In this document: positions 1 to 8,342 of the stretch, piece after piece
Numbering within the stretch: position 1 is the first letter of the stretch
Layout: each line of letters opens with the position of its first letter
Source of the DNA: Rouxiella sp. S1S-2
GTDB lineage: Bacteria > Pseudomonadota > Gammaproteobacteria > Enterobacterales > Enterobacteriaceae
Assembly (NCBI RefSeq): GCF_009208105.1
Contig: NZ_WFKL01000001.1
Span: 1,364,001 to 1,428,000 of the forward strand
Direction: 5' to 3'
Length of the DNA: 64,000 nt
The notes under the pieces: model-generated
The model's database searches: none
The model's input: only the letters and a program-made list of their open reading frames with translations
What the model was told of the DNA's origin: nothing
Made by a program: the position numbers and the translations under genes

Positions 1-243
1 CCGGGATTCGGCTTTGGCCTGGGGTTTTCGGTACTTCGTGACCCGCAGGAGGCCGCGTCGCCCGAGTCGGTGGGAACCTGGCGCTGGGGTGGGGCGTACG
101 GTCATTCGTGGTTTGTCGACCGCCAACGTGAACTGACGGTGGTGGCGTTGACCAATACGTTGTATGAGGGCATGTCAGGGCAGTTTGTCAGTGATCTGCG
201 TGACGCGGTCTATGCCAGTCTTTTTAACGGGGATAACTTATGA
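1..243 (+). CDS. C-terminal end of a beta-lactamase-family serine hydrolase (partial)
   Basis: An open frame enters from the left edge and ends with TGA at 241-243, giving 80 residues. The stretch GTWRWGGAYGHSWFVD followed by a hydrophobic strand and DLRDAVYASL resembles the C-terminal end of class C beta-lactamase-like esterases and penicillin-binding-protein-related hydrolases, where the last active-site strand carries a GxxGHxxxxD-like pattern. The Ser-x-x-Lys nucleophile would lie outside the window, so activity cannot be judged. Its stop overlaps the ATG of the next MFS gene (ATGA), which implies translational coupling. The family call is moderately sure; the substrate is unknown. Confidence 0.7.
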   Translation, partial: PGFGFGLGFSVLRDPQEAASPESVGTWRWGGAYGHSWFVDRQRELTVVALTNTLYEGMSGQFVSDLRDAVYASLFNGDNL

Positions 244-1436
244 GCCGTGACGCACGACTGCCGGTATCAGGACTGCTGGCTTTGGCGATGACCGGATTTA
301 TCGCCATCATGACTGAAACACTGCCCGCGGGCCTGCTGCCGCAAATCAGCGACGGCCTGCATGTTTCGCCGTCGATGGCCGGTCAGATGGTGACGCTTTA
401 CGCGGTGGGCTCGCTGGTAGCGGCCATTCCCCTGACCGTGGCGACCCGCGGTTGGCGGCGGCGCAGTGCATTGTTAAGCTCAGTCATCGGTTTTTTACTG
501 TTTAACTCTCTGACCACCTTTTCAACGGATTACACCCTTACGTTGGTGGCGCGCTTTTTTGCTGGCGCTTCGGCAGGATTGGCCTGGGGCCTTATCGCGG
601 GTTATGCCCGAAGAATGGTTGTGCCCGCCCTGCAGGGCCGTGCGATGACGCTGGCGATGATTGGCACGCCCTTGGCGCTGTCACTGGGTGTGCCGCTGGG
701 CACCTGGATTGGCTCCTGGGTCGGCTGGCGCAGTGCGTTTGGCATTATGTCCGTGTTAACCCTGCTGCTCATTGGCTGGATAGTGGCTAAAGTGCCCGAT
801 TTTCCGGGAGAGGCGCCTCAAAAGCAGCTCTCGTTGTATCAAGTCTGGCGGATGCCCGGCGTGAGACCGGTGCTGATGGTTATTTTTACCTGGATAACCG
901 CGCACAACATTCTTTACACCTATATTGTGCCATTTTTAACCCCACTCGGCCTGGCCGGGCAGACGGACAGTATTCTGCTCTTGTTTGGACTGAGTGCACT
1001 GTTGGGCATCGGATTGACCGGTTTTCTGGTTGACCGTTGGCTGCGCAGGAGTGTGATTATCAGCCTGGCGATTTTTGCGCTTAGCGCACTGACTTTTGGC
1101 AGCGTGGCCCACATTGCTCCTGTGTTTTATTGCGCCATCTTTGCCTGGGGGGCAACTTTTGGCGGCGCGGCCACATTGCTGCAAACCGCCTGTGCCGATG
1201 CGGCGGGCGAGAGCGCGGACATTGCACAATCGATGATTGTGGTGGCGTGGAATCTGGCAATTGCCGGAGGAGGTATTGCGGGCGGCGTATTGCTTAAATC
1301 GCAGGGCGTGGGGGCATTTCCGTGGGCAATGCTGCTGCTGGTGATCATCAGTCTGGTGATTGCGTTCAGTGCCAGAAAAACCGGCTTTACGCCAGGGCCG
1401 CGCCAATCGGAAACCGTACAAAAGGCACTTGGCTGA
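240..1436 (+). CDS. MFS efflux transporter (AraJ/YdhP-like, DHA1 family)
   Basis: 398 residues with about twelve hydrophobic segments, the usual size for a DHA1-type major facilitator. The N-terminal part GFIAIMTETLPAGLLPQIS followed by VSPSMAGQMVTLYAVGSL is characteristic of the sugar/arabinose-efflux-like group (AraJ, YdhP, SotB). The cytoplasmic loop 2-3 region reads ATRGWRRRSALL, a variant of the MFS motif A. It probably works as a proton-driven exporter in the inner membrane. Translation is coupled by ATGA overlap to the upstream hydrolase, so hydrolysis and export of the same kind of compound is a reasonable guess. The actual substrate cannot be read from the sequence. Confidence 0.9.
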   Translation: MSRDARLPVSGLLALAMTGFIAIMTETLPAGLLPQISDGLHVSPSMAGQMVTLYAVGSLVAAIPLTVATRGWRRRSALLSSVIGFLLFNSLTTFSTDYTLTLVARFFAGASAGLAWGLIAGYARRMVVPALQGRAMTLAMIGTPLALSLGVPLGTWIGSWVGWRSAFGIMSVLTLLLIGWIVAKVPDFPGEAPQKQLSLYQVWRMPGVRPVLMVIFTWITAHNILYTYIVPFLTPLGLAGQTDSILLLFGLSALLGIGLTGFLVDRWLRRSVIISLAIFALSALTFGSVAHIAPVFYCAIFAWGATFGGAATLLQTACADAAGESADIAQSMIVVAWNLAIAGGGIAGGVLLKSQGVGAFPWAMLLLVIISLVIAFSARKTGFTPGPRQSETVQKALG

Positions 1437-1439
1437 CGA

Positions 1440-1691
1440 TTAGCGATGCTGGGTTGCAAAGAAAGCGAGCTGTTTGTATCTATTCGGGACAGCGGCGCGA
1501 CCGGGTGCAACCTTGGTGGCCTTGGTAGGGTCACCCGCGACAAACTCCAGCGTTGGCGAGTAATAAAAAGGCAGCCAGCCGCCGTATCCATTTTCCCACT
1601 CCCAACGAACGGGGCAGGGCCACAGAATGTCTTCGTGCATGATGTAATAGGTCCAACGTCCATGCGGACGGCGTGGTTTACTTGCGCTCAT
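1440..1691 (-). CDS. Small hypothetical protein, aromatic-rich
   Basis: An 83-residue frame starting at ATG 1691 (MSASKPRRPHGRWTYY) and ending 4 bp from the convergent MFS stop. It is rich in Trp and Tyr (WTYY, WPCPVRWEWENGYGGW, FYYSP), which looks like a compact globular bacterial protein rather than a shadow frame. The frame stays open upstream to a TTG near 1763, but the ATG was preferred. The ribosome-binding site is weak. The opposite strand also has an open frame (1446-1721), but its composition is less protein-like. No family was recognised; real coding status is probable, not certain. Confidence 0.5.
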   Translation of the reverse strand: MSASKPRRPHGRWTYYIMHEDILWPCPVRWEWENGYGGWLPFYYSPTLEFVAGDPTKATKVAPGRAAVPNRYKQLAFFATQHR

Positions 1692-1815
1692 AGGTCCGAC
1701 AACGAATGTGAAAGTGAATGAATCAAACCCTGCTATTTTCGCTCTCGTCGTCACAGGTTTCAACCTATTAACATGATAGGGCGAAATTTAATCAACCAAG
1801 GCAGTGGCGCGGAGT

Positions 1816-4563
1816 TTATTTTTGTCGCGAAATGTTATGCAGCAGGGCAATAAACTGGCGTGTGGTGTGGTGAAGTCGCAGCATGGGCAGTGCTATATCA
1901 CTGTCGGCATGGCTTAGCTTTGTTTCCAGCATCATGCAGAGATGTTGTCCTGCTTCAAAATGCGTCAGGGCAAAATTGCCCTTGAGACGATGAATTTTGC
2001 TTTTCATCGTCTCAAGGTCATCTTCTTTCCAGGCACCTTCAATGAGCATTAGGTCCTCCGCACTGCTTTTTTGCAGTTCGTCTATCAGTTTGATGATCAC
2101 TGGTTGCTGACCTGAAGCCAGTGAAAGCACTTCGCTTAGGTCGACATGACGATTAAACAACATTTCATGCAGGCAGTTTTTCAAATCTGATTGGGTCATA
2201 GGCTTCGTTAAGTGACCGTCCATTCCCGCGCTGATGCACTTGGTCTCCTCATCAGAAAAGGCGTTCGCCGTACACCCAACGATCGGCAGATGCTCAGTTT
2301 TACCCTCTTCAAAACGGCGTACCTGGGTGGCAAATTCATACCCCGACATGCCCGGCATCTGGCAATCGGTCAGGATCATATCGGGTCGCAGAGTCGTGGG
2401 TTGCTGCAGCTGTTCGAGTGCTTCATGGGCGCTGTCGAAAGTGATCACCTGATGGCCCAGGGCGGTAAGTTGCAGCTTCATTACCAGCAGGTTAGCGGGC
2501 AAATCGTCAATAATCCACAGCCGGCAGCTCTCGCCGTCTGAGCTGGAGGCAGGCGGCATGGCTGGGGCATTAGCAGGTGCCACACATTGGCAACGTAGGG
2601 TAACGGTGAACGTCGAGCCTAGGTTTTGCAGCGAGGTTATGTCGAGCTTACCGCCCATAAGGGTGACCAACTGATGGCAAATAGTCAGGCCAAGTCCGGT
2701 GCTGTCAGGCGTGGCTGACGAGATTTGGCGGTAAGGTTTGATAATACCCGGCAGCAGCGACGCTTTAATTCCTATCCCACTGTCGCTGACGCTAATAGTG
2801 ATTTGATGCGTATTATCGCCGAGGTCAATCACCTTTATTGCCAGCGCAATGTGACCCTGTTGGGTGTATTTGACCGCGTTGCTGAGCAGATTATTAAGGA
2901 TTTGAACCATTTTGCCTTCGTCCAGAAGGTAATCCTGGCCGAAGCAGCTTTCTATATCACTGTCCAAACGCAGCCCTTTTCTTTCTGCCAGATTCTGATA
3001 GGCGTCGGCTGCGTTTTCCAGCAGGAAGTAGAGAGACACCGGCGCGGGTTTCAGCTTCATTTCGCCCGCCTCTATTTTAGACAGGTCGAGAATGTCGCCG
3101 ATTATTCTTAGCAGTCCGCGAGAGGCGTTATAAGCCACCGAAATAGGCGACTGTGAATTATTGATGCGCTGATTTTCGATTTCAAGTACGCCCATAATCA
3201 CGTTCATTGGTGAGCGAATTTCATGACTCATTCGCGCCAAAAACTCACTTTTTTCATGGCTGAAAGCGTTGGCTTCGTCCAGCGCCTGCGCCAGTTGGGC
3301 TTCAAGGCGAATACGTTCTGTCATGTCGTACCAGCCGATAACCAGTCCCTGTGGCACTAGGTGTGTATTGCTGTAAGGCGTTATCCAGCCAGCAATACTG
3401 CGCTGGCTGTTATGCAGGCTGTAGCTGCCTTCAAAAAATTGTGCTTCGGTGGCGATGCTTGCCTGCACTAATCCAGCGGTATCGAGCGCAGGGTTGGCAA
3501 AAAACTGCTGATTAAAGTGCTCAACTGCAGTGCCGATGACGGCTGTAGGCGCGATCTTCAGGCTTTGACACAGCGCCTGATTAACGTGAGTAATGACGCC
3601 CGCAGAATTAGAAACCATCACCGGCGTCGAAAGGCTGTTGAGCAAGGTTTCCCAAAACTTTATTGCATCCTTAAGGCGTCGCTCGACCTTTTTACGCCGT
3701 AAAATCTGAGTAAACAGAATGCCAATTAAAAATAAAGCGATAACTGCCACTATCACTGCGGCAGTATCAAAGTTGCGATGATTCTGCTGAAGCAGGGGCA
3801 CAATATTCATCAGTGTCTGCACGGTGAAGTTACGGCTGATGATGTTGTTCACTTGTTCCTGCGGTAACTGCTGTATTGCCTGATTAAGCGCAGCCAGGGC
3901 GGCAGGATTGTCGTTTCGCATTAGCAGATGCGTTCGAGTTATCAGAGAATCAAGATGATAAACCTGCAACTGCCCGGGGAATATGTTTTCGCTGAGCACA
4001 TTGGCTGCCTGCTCTCGGCAAAATACGCCATCAGCGGCACCCGCTTTCAGCAGTGTGACCGCATCACCCAGAGAGGCGCTGACGATAATAGTGACCTGCG
4101 GATAACGCTGTTTTAAGGCCTCGATTGGCGCATCGCTAACGACAATGACGCGTTCGTCGTTAAGGTTTTTGAAATCAAGGCCCTGCGCCAGTCTGCCGCT
4201 GAGTGAAACTAAACGCCAGTGAGTCGTAAACAGAGGGAGAGTTTCAACCAAGTTGCCAGGCATGGATTCGAATGCGCTTTCCGAAAACAGGGCATCCACG
4301 TTTTTATCGGCCAGTAGCGTGTTCCGTTTGCTGCGATCTTTGACGGGAAGTATTTTAAATTCATTGAATACCGAATCTTGTTGCTTGAGTTGTTTTTCTA
4401 ACAGCGTAAGCAGCGCAGGTTCAACATTATTGTCTTGAATAGAGGTGCTGATTTCGTTGTAGCGCACGTCAACGCTGTCAATGCCAACACGTAACGACTC
4501 CGCCCATGCTCCATTGGCACAAACGAATATTATTATAACGAAGAGGACACTTAACCGACTCAT
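1816..4563 (-). CDS. Hybrid sensor histidine kinase, EvgS/BvgS type
   Basis: 915 residues. A signal peptide (about 1-21, ending AWA) leads into one periplasmic solute-binding-type (Venus flytrap) domain, about 22-250. One membrane segment (about 266-288) is followed by a PAS region (about 300-420) and a DHp domain with SHEIRSP (His447). The ATPase domain carries N-box NLLSNAVKY, DSGIGI and GLGLTICH. A receiver follows (LTDCQMPG, Asp733; Lys787 in TKP) and then an Hpt domain with HRLKG (His858). This is the full four-step phosphorelay layout of EvgS and BvgS, but with a single flytrap domain where those have two, hence the shorter length. Its start codon overlaps the stop of the response-regulator gene by 4 bp, so the two are translated together. 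The signal sensed is unknown. Confidence 0.93.
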   Translation of the reverse strand: MSRLSVLFVIIIFVCANGAWAESLRVGIDSVDVRYNEISTSIQDNNVEPALLTLLEKQLKQQDSVFNEFKILPVKDRSKRNTLLADKNVDALFSESAFESMPGNLVETLPLFTTHWRLVSLSGRLAQGLDFKNLNDERVIVVSDAPIEALKQRYPQVTIIVSASLGDAVTLLKAGAADGVFCREQAANVLSENIFPGQLQVYHLDSLITRTHLLMRNDNPAALAALNQAIQQLPQEQVNNIISRNFTVQTLMNIVPLLQQNHRNFDTAAVIVAVIALFLIGILFTQILRRKKVERRLKDAIKFWETLLNSLSTPVMVSNSAGVITHVNQALCQSLKIAPTAVIGTAVEHFNQQFFANPALDTAGLVQASIATEAQFFEGSYSLHNSQRSIAGWITPYSNTHLVPQGLVIGWYDMTERIRLEAQLAQALDEANAFSHEKSEFLARMSHEIRSPMNVIMGVLEIENQRINNSQSPISVAYNASRGLLRIIGDILDLSKIEAGEMKLKPAPVSLYFLLENAADAYQNLAERKGLRLDSDIESCFGQDYLLDEGKMVQILNNLLSNAVKYTQQGHIALAIKVIDLGDNTHQITISVSDSGIGIKASLLPGIIKPYRQISSATPDSTGLGLTICHQLVTLMGGKLDITSLQNLGSTFTVTLRCQCVAPANAPAMPPASSSDGESCRLWIIDDLPANLLVMKLQLTALGHQVITFDSAHEALEQLQQPTTLRPDMILTDCQMPGMSGYEFATQVRRFEEGKTEHLPIVGCTANAFSDEETKCISAGMDGHLTKPMTQSDLKNCLHEMLFNRHVDLSEVLSLASGQQPVIIKLIDELQKSSAEDLMLIEGAWKEDDLETMKSKIHRLKGNFALTHFEAGQHLCMMLETKLSHADSDIALPMLRLHHTTRQFIALLHNISRQK

Positions 4564-5189
4564 AAGTCCATCTTAAGTAGATATTCAAACAACTCGGCGT
4601 CCGATAACAGCTCCAGCTTGTTCATGGCACTCTTCTTTTGCCCGCTGATGGTCTGTTTTGAACGGTGCAACATCTGGGCAATCTGGTTGACTGTATGGCC
4701 CAGTTTCATGAGACGTAACACCTCGCTCTCTTTAGGGCTAAGTTGCCCATAGGCCGAGACGTTCTGGGGAATTGTTTCAATCTGAGGATTACTATTGCGG
4801 GGTATGACCTGGCCCATGGACAGAGATTTCAAGCATGCGTTAAGTTCCGTGCCCAGGCTCTGCTTGTTTATAACCGCAATTACCCCAGCTTTAAGCATAA
4901 CGTTAACAATAGCCTGATTAGATAAAACGCTTATCACGACTATAGGTAGCGCGGGATAGGTGCGACGTAAATACTGTATCAGGTGCAGTCCATCGGATTG
5001 CTGATTTCCCGGCATGGTGAAATCAGTGAGCAACAGGTCGGGCTGAGAAGTTTTAAGCGCATTAAGCAGCTCATCGACATTGCTGGCCATGCCACTAAGG
5101 GAGAAGTCTTGGCTAAACTGCGTTTCGAGCAACGTTTTAAGACCGAGTAGATAGACCGGATGATCGTCTGCTATCAATACTGTTTTCAT
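4560..5189 (-). CDS. LuxR/RcsB-type response regulator
   Basis: 209 residues: a receiver with acidic pocket (ADDHP) and phospho-acceptor Asp56 in LLLTDFTMPG, then a LuxR-type helix-turn-helix at about 149-199. The segment LSPKESEVLRL...VNQIAQMLHRSKQTISGQKKSAM is closer to RcsB than to EvgA, including the KQTISGQKKSAM recognition-helix region. It lies directly upstream of the hybrid kinase (4-bp overlap) and 1 bp after the MASE1 gene, so it is the likely final acceptor of that kinase's Hpt domain. Because its DNA-binding helix resembles RcsB, cross-talk with Rcs targets or partners such as RcsA is possible. That is inference. Confidence 0.92.
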   Translation of the reverse strand: MKTVLIADDHPVYLLGLKTLLETQFSQDFSLSGMASNVDELLNALKTSQPDLLLTDFTMPGNQQSDGLHLIQYLRRTYPALPIVVISVLSNQAIVNVMLKAGVIAVINKQSLGTELNACLKSLSMGQVIPRNSNPQIETIPQNVSAYGQLSPKESEVLRLMKLGHTVNQIAQMLHRSKQTISGQKKSAMNKLELLSDAELFEYLLKMDL

Positions 5190-5190
5190 T

Positions 5191-6471
5191 TTATCGGCCC
5201 GTTTGGCTTAGATTGTTCTGATAAACGATCAGTACCCCATTAACATATGTATTGGCAGTATTATCGTGGTCGCATAACAAAGCAATGTGCGTATCAACGA
5301 ATGTTGAGTCGGTTAACACTAATGAGAGTGATTGTGAAAAAGGTGTTGCTGCAGTTTTATTTGTACCATCAAACCAAGGTGTGAATATCATCCGGTCATC
5401 TGGGGTCATTCGTCCTAAAAGTTGAGCCGGTGTTGCCAGTAAATCAGACGGGAAATTAATTAACTGACTGGCGGGGTCGCTCCAGATGATTTTTTGCAGT
5501 GTGACGTTAATTTTAAATTGATAATGGGACTGGGTGGGTGTTGCAGAATAGGCAAGAAGCAACTGTTGGTCGCTTTGTTTTTTTTCAAAGTAGATGTCGG
5601 TAATGCCGCTGCGTACCAGAAGGCCGGATATAAATATTGCTAACAGATAAAGTTGAGAGGCGGTGATTCCACTGCCGTTATCATAATAGTCCGCAGAAAA
5701 CGGGCCGCGATGATAAATAGTCGTGATGCTAATGATAAGCGCCAGTGCGACGTAGAGAAATGAAAGCTTTTTTTCATTAATAAATAATGAGGAGAGTAGT
5801 GTCATGCCAAACAGTAAATAAAGTGAAAACTCTATAGCGGGCACGCTTTGGTCAAAGTCACTTTCGGGTAAAAATATGGCAACGGACAAGATAAGAATAC
5901 TGCTCATCAACAGCAGGCTTCGGCCATTGGTGCGCTTATTTACAGAAAGTTGACTGAGTTGGTTAACCACAAAGAGAGGTGCCATTGCGAGGCAACCGGT
6001 CGCGTTAGATATGCTGGAACTGGTGAAATGCGAGAAAACAATTGGGTAAGACAAAAGCCTGAGAAGATAGACGTTTATCATGCCTCCAACCGCGCTCGTA
6101 CCTAACACAATGCTGATGAAAATAGTCATAGCAGTCAGGTTGTTGACGCGAGCACTTCCCTTTATCACACTCTGCCAAATCATGGCGTTAACACAAAGGA
6201 TTATCAGATCATTGATGGCAAAAATCAGCGCGATATCCATCGGCCGGTCGTGGAGATAACTGGCGAAAACATGCAAAATGCCGGCGCTGACCAGCCATAT
6301 TGGCCAGCGAGATACCGAGGTGGTGCACAAAACACCAAGAGTAAGTCCGGCGGGAAGCCAGATGGATGAAGATAGGCTGCCGTTATCTCGCGTTTGGAGG
6401 CAAATAAAAGCCAGAGATAAGTAACTCAATGAAAACAGTAACCATTTCAGTGGAAACGCCCATTTAATCAT
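5191..6471 (-). CDS. MASE1-domain membrane protein with C-terminal PAS-like domain
   Basis: 426 residues. The first ~300 form about eight hydrophobic segments typical of MASE1 (ending ...LAFICLQT, SSIWLPAGLTLG, SAGILHVFASYL, then SISNATGCLAMAPLFVV). The cytoplasmic tail (about 310-426) has a PAS-like pattern: WSDPASQLINFPSDLL, then a MTPDDR motif. There is no GGDEF, EAL or kinase domain, which MASE1 proteins normally carry, so it looks like a sensor without its own output. Being first-in-line with the RcsB-like regulator and hybrid kinase, it may pass its signal to them. The gene is AT-rich relative to its neighbours (17 of 60 bases G or C in 5761-5820), a possible sign of transfer. Confidence 0.8.
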   Translation of the reverse strand: MIKWAFPLKWLLFSLSYLSLAFICLQTRDNGSLSSSIWLPAGLTLGVLCTTSVSRWPIWLVSAGILHVFASYLHDRPMDIALIFAINDLIILCVNAMIWQSVIKGSARVNNLTAMTIFISIVLGTSAVGGMINVYLLRLLSYPIVFSHFTSSSISNATGCLAMAPLFVVNQLSQLSVNKRTNGRSLLLMSSILILSVAIFLPESDFDQSVPAIEFSLYLLFGMTLLSSLFINEKKLSFLYVALALIISITTIYHRGPFSADYYDNGSGITASQLYLLAIFISGLLVRSGITDIYFEKKQSDQQLLLAYSATPTQSHYQFKINVTLQKIIWSDPASQLINFPSDLLATPAQLLGRMTPDDRMIFTPWFDGTNKTAATPFSQSLSLVLTDSTFVDTHIALLCDHDNTANTYVNGVLIVYQNNLSQTGR

Positions 6472-6529
6472 TCAACTTACTCTTAAAATAACGTGAGTCA
6501 CAGTACCACGAGATCTTGAGTATACAACC

Positions 6530-6991
6530 TTATCGATAAAACGACCTGGCGATCAGCGATAAGCTCGTCATTAATCCCGCACCTAATGTGGCGAAATTGA
6601 AGGTCTTTTTTGCAATTTGTGCAGGCAGACTCGATTCGATGCTGGGCATTTCCGGCAACAGGGTAAGGTCAAGCATGGCACCGTGTCGTGGAATAGTTCT
6701 TAACATGGCCTTAGGCAGATTGTTCTCAGACAGCAGGTTACGAAACTTATGGATAAGTTGATGATAGTTGTTGTCGCTGACCATGCCGCCTTGTTCATAC
6801 CAAACAACATTAATAATATCGTTTTTTTGAGTAATGCCCTTTAATAGGCAAATAATTAACCTTTTGTGTTTTTCTGTTACTTCAAAAATTCGATTGTTAA
6901 TATTCATTTGATTTCCTTTGCAGGTAATAGCAGGGGAATCGGCAAATGGGTCGTTAAGTAAAATATTTGGCATCATGTTTTTTGTATTCAC
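6530..6991 (-). CDS. Winged-helix (CadC/ToxR-like) regulator, small, with C-terminal membrane segment
   Basis: 153 residues from a GTG start at 6991, which has a GGTGAT ribosome-binding site seven bases upstream. Residues about 25-110 fit an OmpR/CadC-type winged helix: IFEVTEKHKRLIICLL, then ITQKNDIINVVWYEQGGMVSDNNYHQLIHKFRNLL and the wing TIPRHGAMLDL. The C-terminus (FATLGAGLMTSLSLIARSFYR) is a short hydrophobic segment, suggesting a membrane-tethered regulator with almost no periplasmic part. It lies 58 bp upstream of the MASE1 gene on the same strand and is probably the first gene of the signalling cluster. The target genes are unknown. Confidence 0.75.
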   Translation of the reverse strand: MNTKNMMPNILLNDPFADSPAITCKGNQMNINNRIFEVTEKHKRLIICLLKGITQKNDIINVVWYEQGGMVSDNNYHQLIHKFRNLLSENNLPKAMLRTIPRHGAMLDLTLLPEMPSIESSLPAQIAKKTFNFATLGAGLMTSLSLIARSFYR

Positions 6992-7351
6992 GTTATCACC
7001 CGAATAAATATAATTGAATGTATCTTTAAATTAAATAAGCGAAGGTGAAAACGGACACTCCGTTTTATATCTCATTTAAATAAGGGTTTTAAGATAACCT
7101 TCGATTGTGAAACTAAGTGTATTAAATAGCAAAGCAGGATGTAATACAACGATATTCCCCTCGAGTAACCTTTTTCCGTACTCGTCCTAATCGTTGGTTA
7201 AAATTCAATATTAATCGGCAGGGCGGCGCTTACTTTCATAATTAACAGGAAAGAAAATAAAATTTAAGGTGTTTAGAGCAACCGCGCAGTGCGCTGGTCG
7301 CCCATGACCAAGACAATAAAGAGTGGTCTGCTTAACGAAACATGTGGTCTA
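6992..7351 (-). promoter_or_regulatory. AT-rich intergenic region upstream of the signalling cluster, with a hairpin
   Basis: No convincing gene lies in these 360 bp. A perfect 8-bp hairpin (AAAACGGA at 7048-7055, TCCGTTTT at 7059-7066) sits in the presumed leader or promoter of the winged-helix gene. It is nested within a wider inverted pair, CGAAGGT 7040-7046 and ACCTTCG 7097-7103. These could be an operator, an attenuator or the end of a plus-strand transcript. The promoter itself could not be placed with confidence. Confidence 0.4.
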
Positions 7352-7552
7352 TCAGTCCGGCATGAGTGCAGAAAAGTCTTCTTCATACAGGGCCTTGCAC
7401 TGGTCCATAAATTCGGGATACCCCAGTTCTGATGTTTGCACCTCACGACCTAATCTTTTTTCCAAGTCCGCGTGAAACCATTCGAATTCACCGTGCAGGA
7501 TGCCGGTAAAACCGGTGAGGATGATGCATTGTTGTTGTGTAAGTTTAGTCAC
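7352..7552 (-). CDS. Small conserved-type protein resembling a phage-associated DUF7736-like family
   Basis: 66 residues from GTG at 7552, with GAGG about eight bases upstream. The pattern LTQQQCIILTGFTGILHGEFEWFHADLEKRLGR followed by an acidic helix resembles small proteins common in phages and prophages, in which a 'TGxL...F..FH..VEKRLGRPV.T.EL' pattern recurs. No other phage gene is nearby, so it may be a prophage leftover or a domesticated gene. The function is unknown, and the family link is from memory and only moderately sure. Confidence 0.55.
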   Translation of the reverse strand: MTKLTQQQCIILTGFTGILHGEFEWFHADLEKRLGREVQTSELGYPEFMDQCKALYEEDFSALMPD

Positions 7553-7693
7553 TGGAGGCCTCGTAATGACAACGGCTGTAAAGAATTCTCATAGGGCATT
7601 CTGCACCAAAAAGGCGAGAGAGGACAACCAGAGTTAAGCTGATGAGCGGCAGTGTCACGCCCGGAGAAAGCATGAAAAATGCTACGCCTTAAG

Positions 7694-7709
7694 TGTGATG
7701 TTGATCACA
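7694..7709 (+). promoter_or_regulatory. CRP-binding site (near-perfect consensus)
   Basis: TGTGA-TGTTGA-TCACA matches both CRP half-sites exactly, with flanking AAG and TTT as in the ideal 22-bp site. It lies about 150 bp upstream of the small membrane-protein ORF at 7851 and probably activates that transcript under low glucose. The -10 element was not placed with certainty. Confidence 0.75.
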
Positions 7710-7850
7710 TTTAAGCTTTTTGCTATTACTAGCGTCAATATTGAGAAAGGGTTCTTTACGTCATCAGCGGGGGGTTATCAGCGCTGGCTTCAGTTGAACT
7801 ACCCGTGGTCGTTGTTCCTCATATTAGGTCATTATTTTAAAAGGATTTTT

Positions 7851-7940
7851 ATGAAAGTATTTATTGTCGCCTGTGCAGCCAGTCTGGCCTTTATGGCCTT
7901 GATGGATTGGCAATTCATGATGCAGGTTTCTAAAAACTAA
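7851..7940 (+). CDS. 29-residue membrane peptide
   Basis: ATG at 7851 follows an AAAAGGA ribosome-binding site at good spacing. The peptide MKVFIVACAASLAFMALMDW... is a single hydrophobic helix with a short polar tail (QVSKN). The frame stays open further upstream, but the sequence there is not protein-like and the ribosome-binding site decides for 7851. It is downstream of a strong CRP site and 48 bp before a second tiny membrane ORF. Similar sub-50-residue membrane proteins of enterobacteria act as regulators of larger membrane complexes; no homologue is recognised here. Confidence 0.55.
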   Translation: MKVFIVACAASLAFMALMDWQFMMQVSKN

Positions 7941-7988
7941 TTAACAGGACTGATTTCTGCGTCCTTGTTGCTGTGCTTTGAGGGTTTT

Positions 7989-8081
7989 ATGCTGAAATTG
8001 GTTATTTACTCCAGTCTGGCGGTATTGTTGGCCAACCTGATAATTGACTTCCCCTTTGTTCTTGAGGCCAGCGGTTTCTAA
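7989..8081 (+). CDS. 30-residue membrane peptide
   Basis: ATG at 7989 with GAGGG just upstream encodes MLKLVIYSSLAVLLANLIID followed by FPFVLEASGF, again a single transmembrane helix. It lies in the same orientation as the 7851 ORF and is probably co-transcribed from the CRP-controlled promoter. It stops 9 bp before the convergent 8091-8201 ORF. The function is unknown; coding status is supported by the ribosome-binding site, the hydrophobic pattern and the company of a similar gene. Confidence 0.5.
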   Translation: MLKLVIYSSLAVLLANLIIDFPFVLEASGF

Positions 8082-8090
8082 CCGCCAGCG

Positions 8091-8201
8091 TTAGTAAAAA
8101 AGTTCCCAAAGAATAATCGCAACAATAGCCAGCATCGCCACCAGCACTTCAATGTCCTGAATGGTCACTTTGCTTTGAGACTTACCGTGAGTAATGTTCA
8201 T
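8091..8201 (-). CDS. 36-residue single-pass membrane peptide
   Basis: On the minus strand an ideal GGAGG ribosome-binding site precedes ATG at 8201. The product begins with a polar, charged N-terminus (MNITHGKSQSKVTIQDIE) and ends with a transmembrane helix (VLVAMLAIVAIILWELFY). It is convergent with the two plus-strand peptides, with only 9 bp between stop codons. This is the best supported of the three tiny genes. No name is recognised. Confidence 0.65.
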   Translation of the reverse strand: MNITHGKSQSKVTIQDIEVLVAMLAIVAIILWELFY

Positions 8202-8342
8202 AGGTACTTCCTCCATTTGTTAGACAAATAGTGGCGCGGTTGCGAAAATTTTTTTGTGATTGAGATTAAGTTTTAACAAAATGAACCTGATAGTTCGCAT
8301 GTTTTTTAACAGGGCCACTGTAAGGCATTAATAAAATAAACC

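Noticed and set aside
1446..1721. 91-residue plus-strand frame opposite the small minus-strand gene
   Set aside because: Composition is not protein-like compared with the minus-strand frame, and it has no good ribosome-binding site.
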